From Bacteroidales bacterium KHT7 (GTDB lineage Bacteria > Bacteroidota > Bacteroidia > Bacteroidales > Bacteroidaceae): a stretch of 51,804 nucleotides of DNA. Positions 8,810 to 17,158 of this stretch are shown in pieces (position 1 is the first letter of the stretch; each line of letters starts with the position of its first letter). Location of the stretch: positions 1 through 51,804 of the forward strand of contig FNBQ01000027.1 in NCBI GenBank assembly GCA_900102385.1. The letters run 5' to 3'. A model generated the notes under the pieces. The model was not told the origin of the DNA and searched no databases. It worked only from the letters and a program-made list of their open reading frames with translations. A program made the translations under genes and the position numbers.

Positions 8810-11197
8810 ATGGGAAAAAGTGGTAAGAAAGCAGGCAAACGCCTGACTAAGAAAGAGTTGGTAGACCGCCTTACGGCGATGTTCCTTGCCAATGTGGGAA
8901 CGGTCTATTCGTTGAAAGATATTTCCCGTGAACTGAATCTCACAACGCATCCTTTGAAAATGCTTTGTGCAGATATTCTTAATGATATGACTCAGGAAGG
9001 CTTTCTGATAGAGCAGCCTTACGGTAGTTTCCGCTTTAACAGCACATCTCTGGTGTTCGAAGGTCAGTTTGTGCGCAAGTCTAACGGCAAGAACTCCGTC
9101 ATCCCCGACGATGGCAGCGAGCCTGTCTTTGTGGCAGAGCGCAATTCGCTCCATGCCATGAACGGCGATACCGTAAAGGTTTCGTTGTCGGCATTCCGCA
9201 AGGGACACACCAAAGAGGGCGCGGTAATCGAGATAGTAAAGCGTGCCAAGGATACATTCGTAGGAAAGTTGCAGGTAAACAAGCAATACGCCTTTCTGCT
9301 TACCGAATCGGCAAACCTTGCCAACGATATTTTTATTCCGATGGATAAACTTGCCGGCGGAAAGAACGGCGACAAGGCACTTGTGCGCGTGGTTGAGTGG
9401 CCTACGGAGGCAAAGAACCCGATAGGTGAGGTGATTGACATCCTTGGCGAGGCTGGCGACAACAACACCGAGATGCACGCCATCCTTGCCGAATACGGAT
9501 TGCCGTACAAATATCCGGAGGCTGTTGAGGCTGCGGCTGACAAGATTTCGGCAGAAATTACAGCCGAAGACTATGCCGAGCGCGAGGACTTCCGCGATGT
9601 TACTACGTTTACCATCGACCCTCACGATGCCAAGGACTTCGACGATGCGCTCTCAATCCGCAGCATCGGCGACGGACTTTGGGAGGTGGGCGTGCATATT
9701 GCCGATGTTTCGCACTACGTTAAGGAAGGCGACATAATAGACCGCGAGGCTGTTGAGCGCGCAACGAGCATCTACCTTGTAGACCGCACCATCCCTATGC
9801 TTCCAGAACGACTCTGTAACTTCATCTGCTCTCTCCGTCCCGACGAGGAGAAACTGGCATATTCGTGCATCTTTACCATAACCGACAAGGGCGACGTAAA
9901 GGATTACAGAATTGTCCACACGGTTATAAAGAGCAACCGCCGCTTTACTTACGAGGAGGCTCAGGCTATCCTTGAGGCAAACGGCTCGGCAAATCCAGAA
10001 GACTTGAAGATTGGCGGTTCTGCCATCAAGCCCGACATGAAAATTGACTGGACCGAGAAAGACGGTCTGAAGGGCGAATATGCGCTCGAACTGGTTACTC
10101 TTAACCGACTGGCCAAGATTTTCCGCGAGAAGCGTTTCAGCAACGGCGCGATAGACTTTGACCGTTGCGAAGTGCGCTTCGACATCGACGAGAAGGGCAA
10201 GCCGGTGAGCGTTTACTTTAAGTATGCCAAGGATGCCAACAAACTTGTTGAGGAGTTTATGCTTCTGGCAAACCGTACGGTTGCCGAGCACATAGGCCGC
10301 GTGCCAAAGGGCAAGACTGCCAAGGTGTTCCCTTATCGTATTCACGACCTTCCAGACCCCGACAAACTCGACAATCTCTGCCAGTTTGTTGGTCAGTTCA
10401 ACTATAAACTGAAGACAACAGGCAGCAAGACCGATGTTGCCAAGAACATAAACAAGCTTCTTAGCGAGGTTAAGGGCAAGCGCGAGCAAGGCGTTGTTGA
10501 GATTGTAGCCCTCCGCACCATGCAGAAGGCGCGCTATTCAACCCACAACTGCGGACACTACGGCCTGGCGTTCGACTATTACACGCACTTTACATCGCCA
10601 ATACGCCGTTATCCCGACACGATGGTTCACCGCCTGCTAACAAAGTATGCCAACGGCGAGCGTTCGGTTTCGCAGACCAAGTACGAGGATTTGTGCGAGC
10701 ATAGTTCGGCTATGGAGCAACTTGCGGCAAGTGCCGAGCGCGCCAGCATTAAGTACAAGCAGGTTGAGTTTATGGGCGAGCGAATGGGACAGGAGTTTGA
10801 TGGAACGATTAGTGGCGTTACCGAGTGGGGACTCTATGTTGAATGTAACGAGAACAAGTGCGAGGGCATGATTCCGATGCGCGAACTTGACGACGACTAC
10901 TACGAGTTTGACGAGCGCAACTACTGCATACGCGGCCGTCGCACACATCGCATATACACGCTGGGCGACCCTGTGCGCATAAAGGTTGCAAAGGCAAATT
11001 TGGAGCGCAAGCAGCTCGACTTTGAAATTGTTCACTACGAGGGCGAGGAGGTTCGCACAACGCCTTTCTATACGGGCAAGAAGACAAGCCTTACTCCGAA
11101 GGAGAAGATTGCCAACCACAAGAAGGCTAAGAAAGACAAGAAAGGACACTCGAAGAGCGCAGGCAAGAAGGGTGGAAAGAAGAAGTCGAAACACTAA
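8810..11197 (+). CDS. rnr: Ribonuclease R (3'-5' exoribonuclease)
   Basis: 795 residues, normal for RNase R. Order: N-terminal helix-turn-helix-like region (about 15-75), cold-shock domains (about 80-230), RNB catalytic domain with T-I-D-P-H-D-A-K-D-F-D-D-A from about residue 265 holding the metal-binding aspartates, S1 RNA-binding domain (about 658-735), and a lysine-rich tail from about 755. It degrades structured RNA processively in the cytosol. It is followed 19 bases later by an RNA methyltransferase gene, probably co-transcribed. Confidence 0.95.
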   Translation: MGKSGKKAGKRLTKKELVDRLTAMFLANVGTVYSLKDISRELNLTTHPLKMLCADILNDMTQEGFLIEQPYGSFRFNSTSLVFEGQFVRKSNGKNSVIPDDGSEPVFVAERNSLHAMNGDTVKVSLSAFRKGHTKEGAVIEIVKRAKDTFVGKLQVNKQYAFLLTESANLANDIFIPMDKLAGGKNGDKALVRVVEWPTEAKNPIGEVIDILGEAGDNNTEMHAILAEYGLPYKYPEAVEAAADKISAEITAEDYAEREDFRDVTTFTIDPHDAKDFDDALSIRSIGDGLWEVGVHIADVSHYVKEGDIIDREAVERATSIYLVDRTIPMLPERLCNFICSLRPDEEKLAYSCIFTITDKGDVKDYRIVHTVIKSNRRFTYEEAQAILEANGSANPEDLKIGGSAIKPDMKIDWTEKDGLKGEYALELVTLNRLAKIFREKRFSNGAIDFDRCEVRFDIDEKGKPVSVYFKYAKDANKLVEEFMLLANRTVAEHIGRVPKGKTAKVFPYRIHDLPDPDKLDNLCQFVGQFNYKLKTTGSKTDVAKNINKLLSEVKGKREQGVVEIVALRTMQKARYSTHNCGHYGLAFDYYTHFTSPIRRYPDTMVHRLLTKYANGERSVSQTKYEDLCEHSSAMEQLAASAERASIKYKQVEFMGERMGQEFDGTISGVTEWGLYVECNENKCEGMIPMRELDDDYYEFDERNYCIRGRRTHRIYTLGDPVRIKVAKANLERKQLDFEIVHYEGEEVRTTPFYTGKKTSLTPKEKIANHKKAKKDKKGHSKSAGKKGGKKKSKH

Positions 11198-11215
11198 AAA
11201 CGGGGCGTACAGACG

Positions 11216-11761
11216 ATGAAAGAATCGATGAGAAAACTGAAGGTTACGGAGATGAACCGCATCAGTACCGACGAGTTTAAGCAAAGCCGGAAGATGCCTC
11301 TGGTGGTGGTTCTCGACCATGTAAGAAGCCTCTACAACGTAGGCTCGGTATTCCGCACGGGCGATGCCTTCAGAATTGAAAAGATAATGCTTTGCGGCAT
11401 TACCGCCACGCCGCCGCATCCCGAGATTCACAAGACGGCTCTCGGTGCCGAGGATTCGGTTGAGTGGGAATACTTCAGCGACACGCCCGATGCCGTTGCT
11501 GCCCTGAAGGCGCAGGGCTACAAAGTGTTCAGCGTTGAGCAGGTAGAGCACAGCACGTCGCTCGAGACTATAAAACTTGATGCCGGCGAGAAATATGCCG
11601 TTATAATGGGCAACGAGGTTAAGGGCGTTCAGCAATGTGTTGTAGACAGTTCGGACGCTTGCCTCGAGATTCCGCAGTTTGGAACAAAACATTCTATGAA
11701 TGTGAGCGTTACGGCTGGCATTGTGATTTGGGAGTTTGCAAAACAACTGATTTTGAAATAA
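11216..11761 (+). CDS. SpoU/TrmH-family RNA 2'-O-methyltransferase
   Basis: 181 residues. All three SPOUT motifs are present: N-V-G-S-V-F-R-T (about 42-49), I-M-G-N-E-V-K-G-V (about 129-137), and I-P-Q-F-G-T-K-H-S-M-N-V-S-V (about 152-165). These form the knotted SAM-binding site. Members methylate tRNA or rRNA ribose; the target here is not determined. A start at 11228 (MRKLKV) is equally possible. Its last about 70 bases are duplicated at 13494-13562, and a hairpin terminator follows the stop. Confidence 0.88.
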   Translation: MKESMRKLKVTEMNRISTDEFKQSRKMPLVVVLDHVRSLYNVGSVFRTGDAFRIEKIMLCGITATPPHPEIHKTALGAEDSVEWEYFSDTPDAVAALKAQGYKVFSVEQVEHSTSLETIKLDAGEKYAVIMGNEVKGVQQCVVDSSDACLEIPQFGTKHSMNVSVTAGIVIWEFAKQLILK

Positions 11762-11765
11762 ACAG

Positions 11766-11791
11766 AAAGGCAGTCTGATGAGGCTGCCTTT
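11766..11791 (+). terminator. Terminator of the rnr-methyltransferase pair
   Basis: AAAGGCAG (11766-11773) pairs with CTGCCTTT (11784-11791), followed by T and a GT-rich run. It lies 5 bases after the methyltransferase stop. The same hairpin occurs at 20759-20790. Confidence 0.7.
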
Positions 11792-11801
11792 TGTGTGTGC
11801 G

Positions 11802-11863
11802 TTATAGTAAATTGTCCAAAGTGTCAAGAAGTCCGAAAGGATTCTTTTTGAAATCATTCAGTT
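11802..11863 (-). pseudogene. 3' tail fragment of the 20799-21467 gene
   Basis: The minus strand encodes D-F-K-K-N-P-F-G-L-L-D-T-L-D-N-L and a stop, the same C-terminus as the intact exported protein at 20799-21467. Identity stops at about 11863, where the acyltransferase gene begins to overlap. Only the last about 20 codons survive, so this is a recombination scar. Confidence 0.82.
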
Positions 11864-12697
11864 TTTCTTTTGTATTATTGGCTGGTATGGGATTTTCTTT
11901 ATTGCCTCGTTGGCAACAAGTGCCGTTACCGTGGTGATGACGAAGGCGATGGCTGCTACGACGAATTTGGCGTAGAGTGGTGCTGTCGTGAGGTCGTAGG
12001 CACATAAGGCGGAGAGGAGTATCTTGACGCATCCGATGACGTAGTTTTGGAAAGCAAGGATTGGTACTCCTGCTGCCTTTATACGGGTTATCCACTTGAC
12101 GGGTGTTCCTGGTGTCAGCACATGTGGGAGAAGATAGTGCTGGAAGCATATTCCCAAGGTGTGCCAAATAAAGAATACGGATGCAAAGTGGATGTTAAAG
12201 TAATTGATGTCTATGAATGAGGAAAAGGCTGTGATACATATGCTTATCAACAAGAGAACCGAGAGAGGCAACTTTTTGCGAATGATGTAGGTGGTGCCTT
12301 GTATGACGAGCAACGTAACGATGAACCATAGTGGTGCTGCCACTAAGTTTGGCTGTCCCGTTACAAGTTCTGTCAGAGGGTCGTACCATTGTGCCTCAAG
12401 GTCTTCGACGCTGGCATGATAGCGACCGAAGAACACCCATAGCAGGTAGAAGGCCATATAGCAAACGAGCGATGGCAATGTGAGCCTGTGAAACTGCCTT
12501 GCTACGAAATCCTTTGCCGCAAGCCTGTCGGAATGGAACAGGCTTCCTGAGATGAAGAAGAACAGCGCTACGCCTATATACCAGATGATGTTGTCGGTGC
12601 CTGCCTCGAAACGTGGCGGCGTGTGAAACCACACGATATAGATGGTGGAGAACAGCCAAAGTTTGTCTATGAACGGATAGTGTGCAGTCTTTGTCAT
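11858..12697 (-). CDS. Acyltransferase 3-like membrane protein
   Basis: 279 residues with about nine membrane helices. F-I-D-K near the start, a first helix with H25, and F-F-F-I-S-G-S-L-F-H are typical of acyltransferase-3 / OpgC-like O-acyltransferases. It is shorter than the usual 330-360 residues. Its last codons overlap the foreign gene tail at 11802-11863, so the stop may have been supplied by the rearrangement. No paired glycan gene is next to it; the target is unknown. Confidence 0.7.
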   Translation of the reverse strand: MTKTAHYPFIDKLWLFSTIYIVWFHTPPRFEAGTDNIIWYIGVALFFFISGSLFHSDRLAAKDFVARQFHRLTLPSLVCYMAFYLLWVFFGRYHASVEDLEAQWYDPLTELVTGQPNLVAAPLWFIVTLLVIQGTTYIIRKKLPLSVLLLISICITAFSSFIDINYFNIHFASVFFIWHTLGICFQHYLLPHVLTPGTPVKWITRIKAAGVPILAFQNYVIGCVKILLSALCAYDLTTAPLYAKFVVAAIAFVITTVTALVANEAIKKIPYQPIIQKKN

Positions 12698-12743
12698 ACG
12701 AATATAATCTGTTTTAGCGTTCAGTTGTTTACCTTCAATGCTT

Positions 12744-12987
12744 TCAGAATCGGCTTGTGCTTATCCGTTGCTCGGAAACTTTCACAAGCCTATTGTGTGT
12801 CAATGGTGCAAGCACCTTTTGCTCAATGTATGGCGGGGTGGCATCCCATTGCTTGGCAAAGGCACGAAGAGCTGGTACTTGTACTCCTATCAAAAATGTC
12901 TTTGGGAACAACGGGTGTCAGTTTTGCCAGAAATGCAGCATAGTCCTTGTCCTGAAGTTTGAAGAGTCTTTCTTGTAGGTGTGTCAT
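12744..12987 (-). pseudogene. Broken AlkD-like DNA alkylation repair gene
   Basis: From the ATG at 12985-12987 the minus strand reads MTHLQERLFKLQDKDY and on to V-P-K-D-I-F. It then continues only in another frame as I-G-V-Q-V-P-A-L-R-A-F-A-K-Q-W-D to a stop at 12744. The joined product matches the N-terminal part of AlkD-like HEAT-repeat glycosylases as I recall them from Bacteroidetes. The frameshift lies near 12893, and about two thirds of the gene is missing, replaced by the acyltransferase. Confidence 0.68.
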
Positions 12988-13005
12988 TATTAAGGTAATG
13001 GAACA

Positions 13006-13218
13006 TTAGCGGTTAGTGTCTTCTCCTACAATTTCTCCGGCATGTTTCTCGCTGAACTCACGGTTAATGTCGGCAAGTTCACGAAGCCCGAGAATGTAGT
13101 CGTCGTAAATGTCAGACAAGTCCTGTCCGTCACAGTCGCCCGAACTATAATTCAGCGATTCCTGTACAATTTGCTTACGCTCCTCTAATGTTGTGTCTTT
13201 AATCAATAAACTTTTCAT
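13006..13218 (-). CDS. Small acidic cytosolic protein, unknown
   Basis: 70 residues starting MKSLLIKDTTLEERKQIV, then D-C-D-G-Q-D-L-S-D-I-Y-D-D-Y-I-L-G. No signal or membrane segment. The pattern (basic start, E-E-R, acidic D-x-Y-D-D-Y-I-x-G) recurs in small uncharacterised proteins of Firmicutes and Bacteroidetes, from memory. It lies 19 bases upstream of the broken AlkD-like gene, in the same direction. Confidence 0.6.
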   Translation of the reverse strand: MKSLLIKDTTLEERKQIVQESLNYSSGDCDGQDLSDIYDDYILGLRELADINREFSEKHAGEIVGEDTNR

Positions 13219-13493
13219 TGCTTTAGTTTTTTAAGATTGTGAGTTCCGTAATTTTCAAGTTATAATTATAGAAACTTTAAAAATTCCGCAGCACTTTAGT
13301 TTAACATTCTTTATAATATCCTGAGCAACAGAATGTTGCCGAGGGGTTGACCATATCAGAAATTTCACTTACCTTGGTGCTGCAATATAAAGCAACTGAA
13401 ATTATCAATGGCCATGGCAAAGGTAAGCAAAAAAATCTGAGAAAGTCACCGCTTTTGGCGGAATAATATTCGTTTTGGGCAAATTTGACTCTA

Positions 13494-13562
13494 TCTACGA
13501 ATGTGAGCGTAACGGCTGGCATCGTGATATGGGAGTTTGCAAAACAACTGATTTTGAAATAA
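13494..13562 (+). pseudogene. Second copy of the methyltransferase gene 3' end
   Basis: 69 bases encode the last 22 residues of the SpoU/TrmH-type protein (…N-V-S-V-T-A-G-I-V-I-W-E-F…) and its stop. Against 11693-11761 there are four base differences: three synonymous third-position changes and one Met-to-Thr. Homology runs a few bases past the stop (to 13566) and ends exactly where an inverted-repeat element begins. Bias to silent sites suggests the copy diverged while part of a working gene elsewhere. Confidence 0.85.
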
Positions 13563-13566
13563 ACAG

Positions 13567-13717
13567 AGAGGGTGTGTCAAAATGTTGTTTCAAGAGAAAA
13601 AGAATTCCAAACGATTCAATTTTGGCTGCTTTAATCCGACGAATTGGATATTTACAACGATGAAAATTGATGAATTCTTTACACTCACTAATGAGACTCT
13701 ATTTTGACACACCCTCT
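13567..13717. mobile_element. 151-bp MITE-like element with 17-bp perfect inverted ends
   Basis: AGAGGGTGTGTCAAAAT (13567-13583) is the exact reverse complement of 13701-13717. Ends beginning GAGGGTGTGTCAAAA resemble terminal repeats of IS1182-type elements in Bacteroidetes (recalled, unverified). The 117-base interior holds no transposase, so this is a non-autonomous element or internal deletion. No clear target duplication is seen. T-rich flanking sequence means it may also end transcription. Confidence 0.65.
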
Positions 13718-13741
13718 TTTGTTTCTGATATATCCGAATGT

Positions 13742-14245
13742 TTATTCTAAAAAGTATAATCTACCGCAATCATTTTGGAAAGCGTCAAATGCTATTAGTT
13801 TACCCTCATATTCAACGAAATAGACTCTCATGCACATTCCCAAATAGCCATCGTAGTTAGAAAGATCCCAAATGTTGTTAACCTTTGGGTACATTTTGTT
13901 TATTTTGGGATGTCGAAACCAATCGTAAACAGATATAACAACAGGATAGTCTGATTCTTTAAAATGATGATCCAAAAAAAGAAGCAAGTCATCTTCCTCC
14001 ACATCGAGGGGTTTGTCGAATTTTACATGTTCAAGTGGTGCATAGTTATAATGCCCGTAAAGTTTTTCGATATCTTGTAATGTTAACCCCTTGACTTGGA
14101 AATCGTTGATATCTGCATATCTGTTCTGACCAACAATCTTTACAGAATCAACGCACTTAGCCTCTTCCACCCACTTCTTGACAGATTTCTCGGGCTGGGT
14201 ACATGCTGTAAATAGCAGTAAAATTGAAAATATAGCTTTATTCAT
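13742..14245 (-). CDS. Lipoprotein, putative immunity protein (family A, copy 1)
   Basis: 167 residues; signal peptide with lipobox L-F-T-A-C (Cys about 15). Paralogue of 19562-20065: both share S-x-K-K/Q-W-x-x-E-A, G-L-T-L-x-x-I/V-E-x-L-Y-G-H-Y, D-Y-P, W-F-R and a C-terminus with V-Y-F-x-x-Y-x-x-K-L-I-x-F-D-A-x-Q-x-D-C. No known family recognised. Periplasm-facing lipoproteins of this size next to Rhs genes are often immunity proteins; that role is inferred from context. Confidence 0.72.
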   Translation of the reverse strand: MNKAIFSILLLFTACTQPEKSVKKWVEEAKCVDSVKIVGQNRYADINDFQVKGLTLQDIEKLYGHYNYAPLEHVKFDKPLDVEEDDLLLFLDHHFKESDYPVVISVYDWFRHPKINKMYPKVNNIWDLSNYDGYLGMCMRVYFVEYEGKLIAFDAFQNDCGRLYFLE

Positions 14246-14347
14246 TCTTTAAATATGGTTAAGTATCTGAGTTTACAGAAAAAACGTTCGTCAGTTATTG
14301 ACAAATAATACTAATATATCTACTGCATATTCCTGAGAACAGGGGTA

Positions 14348-14818
14348 TTACTTATCCTCACAATATATCAGAGATGTAAGGGAATCTAATTCTTCGGGAG
14401 AGGGAACTCTCAGCCCCTTTACCAAATAGCGGCTTTTGTCGTCAGTATAAAGATAATAGTCGTTAAACTCTTCGTATTCAAGGAGCTTTAGCTTTAGGAT
14501 TAAGGAATCCCCATCTTTGTAGTGCAGAATTACCTTGTTATCTTTAAAATCAAAAGTTCCTTCCTTAGCAATATAATTGCCATTTTTGTCATAATCGTTG
14601 AATACAAATTCGCCATTCTGATTTAAGGTAATGTTGATGTTTGCACAATGTGGTGTTCCCCAAACATCAATGAGATAGTCGGGAATCATTTTTCTTGCCT
14701 CATGGCTGGGCTTAATTGTTGATTTATCAGATAGCGAATTGTTTGTATCTGATTTAGTGTTATTATGCATGCATGATGTAAACAACGCCAAAGCAATAAT
14801 AAATGTTATTTTATTCAT
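14348..14818 (-). CDS. Small lipoprotein, lipocalin-like
   Basis: 156 residues; signal peptide and lipobox F-T-S-C (Cys 16). A Ser/Asn-rich linker precedes a beta-rich domain (W-G, then G-E-F-V-F, G-T-F-D-F-K-D-N-K-V-I-L-H-Y), a pattern of lipocalin-like or META-like small barrels. Function unknown; member of the co-directional array. Confidence 0.66.
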   Translation of the reverse strand: MNKITFIIALALFTSCMHNNTKSDTNNSLSDKSTIKPSHEARKMIPDYLIDVWGTPHCANINITLNQNGEFVFNDYDKNGNYIAKEGTFDFKDNKVILHYKDGDSLILKLKLLEYEEFNDYYLYTDDKSRYLVKGLRVPSPEELDSLTSLIYCEDK

Positions 14819-14847
14819 CTTTCAATTATTTTTTTTAAGAAAAACTC

Positions 14848-14863
14848 GTCGGTAAAAACCGAC
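14848..14863 (-). promoter_or_regulatory. Short hairpin in the leader of the 14348-14818 gene
   Basis: GTCGGT (14848-14853) pairs with ACCGAC (14858-14863) around AAAA. It lies 30 bases before the ATG at 14818, with an A/T-rich tract between. It could be a leader structure or a weak terminator for the gene ending at 15032. Confidence 0.3.
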
Positions 14864-15031
14864 ATAATTAGGATTTAAATCGGGATATACGGATGTGTAT
14901 ATGCATATTATTAAGTTCGACTTTCTCAATAACTTATAGTATAGAGGAGCAACTGATTTTGTTTTCATAAAACCAATTTTCAAAAGATTTCTCTTTGTTC
15001 TGCCGAGTTTAGGAATTTGGGCGGAATAATG

Positions 15032-15616
15032 CTAATAGATTGGGTATACTTCCGTTAGCATGGGAAGCCTGCCTTCCTTTCTTAGATAGAATTTTGTATA
15101 TTTCATGCGAAGAAGAAAGTTTTTTCGGATGTCTGCGAGAATACTGTAATCAAAATCACTTTCTTTAAATTTTTCCAACTTGTTTTTGTATTGCATGTGG
15201 ATGATTTGTACTTTTTCTCCAGTGTCGAAATACTTCTTTATCAAAATGAAATAGATACCAATAGAGTCTATTGCTGTTTCGTCATTTTTACTATAATTCT
15301 TTTTGATGGTAAAGTTGTCTTGTATAAATACAGCATATTTTGGTTTTTTGTCTGCTATATTCTCATACCCAATAACTGGAGAGTAAGCATATCCAGAAAG
15401 TTCCATGTCTCGTTTCCTGTATTTTACGTTTGTTGTGTCGATGGTTCCGATGTCAGCTACAGCAACTTTGGCAAAGAAGGAATCGGGAAGAATGTACTTC
15501 TTTTCTTCTGTAAGAGTATTCTGCCGACTCTTGTGTGTGCTGTAATTGCACAAACCGGTTGATTTACAGCAGAATGAAATTGCCAGCAAAATGTATAATC
15601 TTAGAAATCTGTTCAT
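15032..15616 (-). CDS. Exported protein, unknown (possible lipoprotein)
   Basis: 194 residues; signal segment of about 16 residues ending I-S-F-C-C, so either lipidated there or cleaved. The mature part is lysine- and tyrosine-rich with alternating strands and ends …E-V-Y-P-I-Y. No family recognised. Member of the minus-strand array; the 15638-16123 gene lies 21 bases upstream of its start. Confidence 0.62.
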   Translation of the reverse strand: MNRFLRLYILLAISFCCKSTGLCNYSTHKSRQNTLTEEKKYILPDSFFAKVAVADIGTIDTTNVKYRKRDMELSGYAYSPVIGYENIADKKPKYAVFIQDNFTIKKNYSKNDETAIDSIGIYFILIKKYFDTGEKVQIIHMQYKNKLEKFKESDFDYSILADIRKNFLLRMKYTKFYLRKEGRLPMLTEVYPIY

Positions 15617-15637
15617 GTAAGTTCTGTTTTTGAGTTG

Positions 15638-16123
15638 TTACTGATTATCTTTTTCCAGCCACACTTTGTCGGGGAGGTATATTTCGCCATTTTCTTCTGT
15701 AAGTTTCCATAGCAGAGTTGAATCGTTTACTAAATACAAAACAGCCTTTGCCGATGAGTTTTCTCTGTAACTTCCTTTTATACGGACATATAGCGAGTCG
15801 TTGACGAAACGACCCCAAACGTTGGTTTCGACATCAGTATCGGCGTTCCAGCCGTCTAATCTATATCCATTGTCCCAGATGGAAGCGAACACTCCTTTTA
15901 CATATATTTTCCCGGTTTTTCTGAGTTCCAGCCAGAATGATTTGTTTTGGTATGCGCTATCGTTTATCCATACCATATAATGCCATTTCCCGACATATCC
16001 GTCGATGCCCTTTGTTTTTGAAGGACTGACCGTGGCATTATCGCCCTGATGCGTGCCAACGGAAGGTTCGCGCTTGCAGCATGAAACCAATATGCATAGT
16101 AAGATTACGATGTATTTTTTCAT
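15638..16123 (-). CDS. Lipoprotein with lipocalin-like domain
   Basis: 161 residues; lipobox L-V-S-C-C (Cys about 15-16). After a short linker comes G-K-W-H-Y-M-V-W, L-R-K-T-G-K-I-Y-V-K-G and a Trp-rich middle, then S-T-L-L-W-K-L. The G-x-W start followed by antiparallel strands suggests a small beta-barrel (lipocalin-like). Function unknown; immunity role possible from context only. Confidence 0.66.
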   Translation of the reverse strand: MKKYIVILLCILVSCCKREPSVGTHQGDNATVSPSKTKGIDGYVGKWHYMVWINDSAYQNKSFWLELRKTGKIYVKGVFASIWDNGYRLDGWNADTDVETNVWGRFVNDSLYVRIKGSYRENSSAKAVLYLVNDSTLLWKLTEENGEIYLPDKVWLEKDNQ

Positions 16124-16207
16124 TATTGTTCTGTTTAAGAAGTTGGCTTTGTCTTGCCAAAATTACGAATTTCTGCCGAAAGAAGAAATGTTTTGTTGCG
16201 GATAGTT

Positions 16208-16666
16208 TCATTCCCACTCTATTTCGGCTTTGGGCGAAACAGCCTTTGAATAGCAGAGGCGGGTAGAGTCGTTTTCTAACCAAAGGATGTAAATATTGTC
16301 GTGAAAATACTCCACCTTTTGTAGGCAGACGGCATACTTTCCATTTAGTATATTCTTTGGAGCGTCAATCAAGATAGAATCCTCTTTCTCTCCAATTACT
16401 TTCCACTTTCCTTTGGCATTTTCCGAGAGTTCTTTTATCCCTTCATAATTCCTTGCAGCATTATCATTCGCCGAGCGTATGGTTGGTAATTCCACGTCAG
16501 AATTTTCGAATGTAAGAGTAAAACTTAACGGCTTGAACTCTGTGCTTCTGTTTATGTATGTCTCTTCCAATAGAATGTTGTATGTACCTTGTAATCACTT
16601 CTTGGCAGGAAAGTCGGAGCATGCGCATATACATAAAGTCAAAAGCAGATATAATATTTTCTTCAT
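16208..16666 (-). pseudogene. Lipoprotein gene interrupted by an in-frame TGA
   Basis: From the ATG at 16664-16666 the minus strand gives a clean lipoprotein signal MKKILYLLLTLCICACS and then F-P-A-K-K. Codon 24 is TGA (16595-16597). The same frame then runs on for about 128 residues to 16208 with no further stop. So the gene carries a single nonsense mutation. The downstream part could start at the Met at 16570 but would lack export. A sequencing error cannot be excluded. Confidence 0.82.
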
Positions 16667-16693
16667 CTCTTTAGGATTTTGGGGGCTATTCGG

Positions 16694-17128
16694 TTACATA
16701 GAACCGTCGTCAATTTTGTATAATGTCCATGTTCCGTTAGTGCGTTTAAACATGTATGTAATATGGATGCCGCAGTCATAGCCAATTGTTACGACATTAT
16801 TATTGTCTGCGTCAATACTTGTACAGACTTTTTCTTCGCAGCTGGGATTGAAGAGGTCGAAATATTTCCACATGTTCTTTTCTATATAGGATACAGAATC
16901 TTCTTCTTCGTCTATGTCATCTCCGCGCAATATCACCTCAAGAGGAAACGAGATGTGGTTTATTTGGAAACATGAGTCTGAACAGAAATTCTTTACAAAC
17001 TCCTCAAAGCTGGGTTCTTCCAGCTTGTTAACTCTTGTAGTTGTGGCTGTTTTTTCGCCGTTTCCGTTAGGATGCTTACATCCAACGAGCATCAAGATAA
17101 ATAAAATAAAGATACTTTGCTTATTCAT
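16694..17128 (-). CDS. DUF4348-like lipoprotein (family B, copy 1)
   Basis: 144 residues; lipobox L-V-G-C (Cys 17). Contains S-F-E-E-F-V-K-N-F-C-S-D-S-C-F-Q-I-N-H-I followed by F-P-L, the pattern I associate with DUF4348 lipoproteins, and ends with Y-M-F-K-R-T-N-G-T-W-T-L-Y-K-I. Paralogue of 22635-23063, which shares all these blocks. Role unknown; the duplication within the array fits an immunity set. Confidence 0.66.
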   Translation of the reverse strand: MNKQSIFILFILMLVGCKHPNGNGEKTATTTRVNKLEEPSFEEFVKNFCSDSCFQINHISFPLEVILRGDDIDEEEDSVSYIEKNMWKYFDLFNPSCEEKVCTSIDADNNNVVTIGYDCGIHITYMFKRTNGTWTLYKIDDGSM

Positions 17129-17158
17129 AATTTTAAGAAAAAATAAACCTTCTCCCGA

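Larger units (their letters stand above)
11754..11863. repeat. Direct repeat DR1, copy A (with 20748-20862)
   Basis: From TTGAAATAAACA at the methyltransferase stop through the terminator to the tail of a truncated gene, this about 110-base block matches 20748-20862 with only scattered differences. The two copies lie in the same orientation and bracket about 8.9 kb that includes the left half of the immunity-like array. Confidence 0.8.

Noticed and set aside
9653-11857. Long minus-strand frames opposite rnr and the methyltransferase gene
   Set aside because: Shadows of well-recognised plus-strand genes; composition is that of reversed codons.
13582-13707. 41-codon open frame inside the inverted-end element
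   Set aside because: No similarity to a transposase recognised, and the length is expected by chance in AT-rich DNA.
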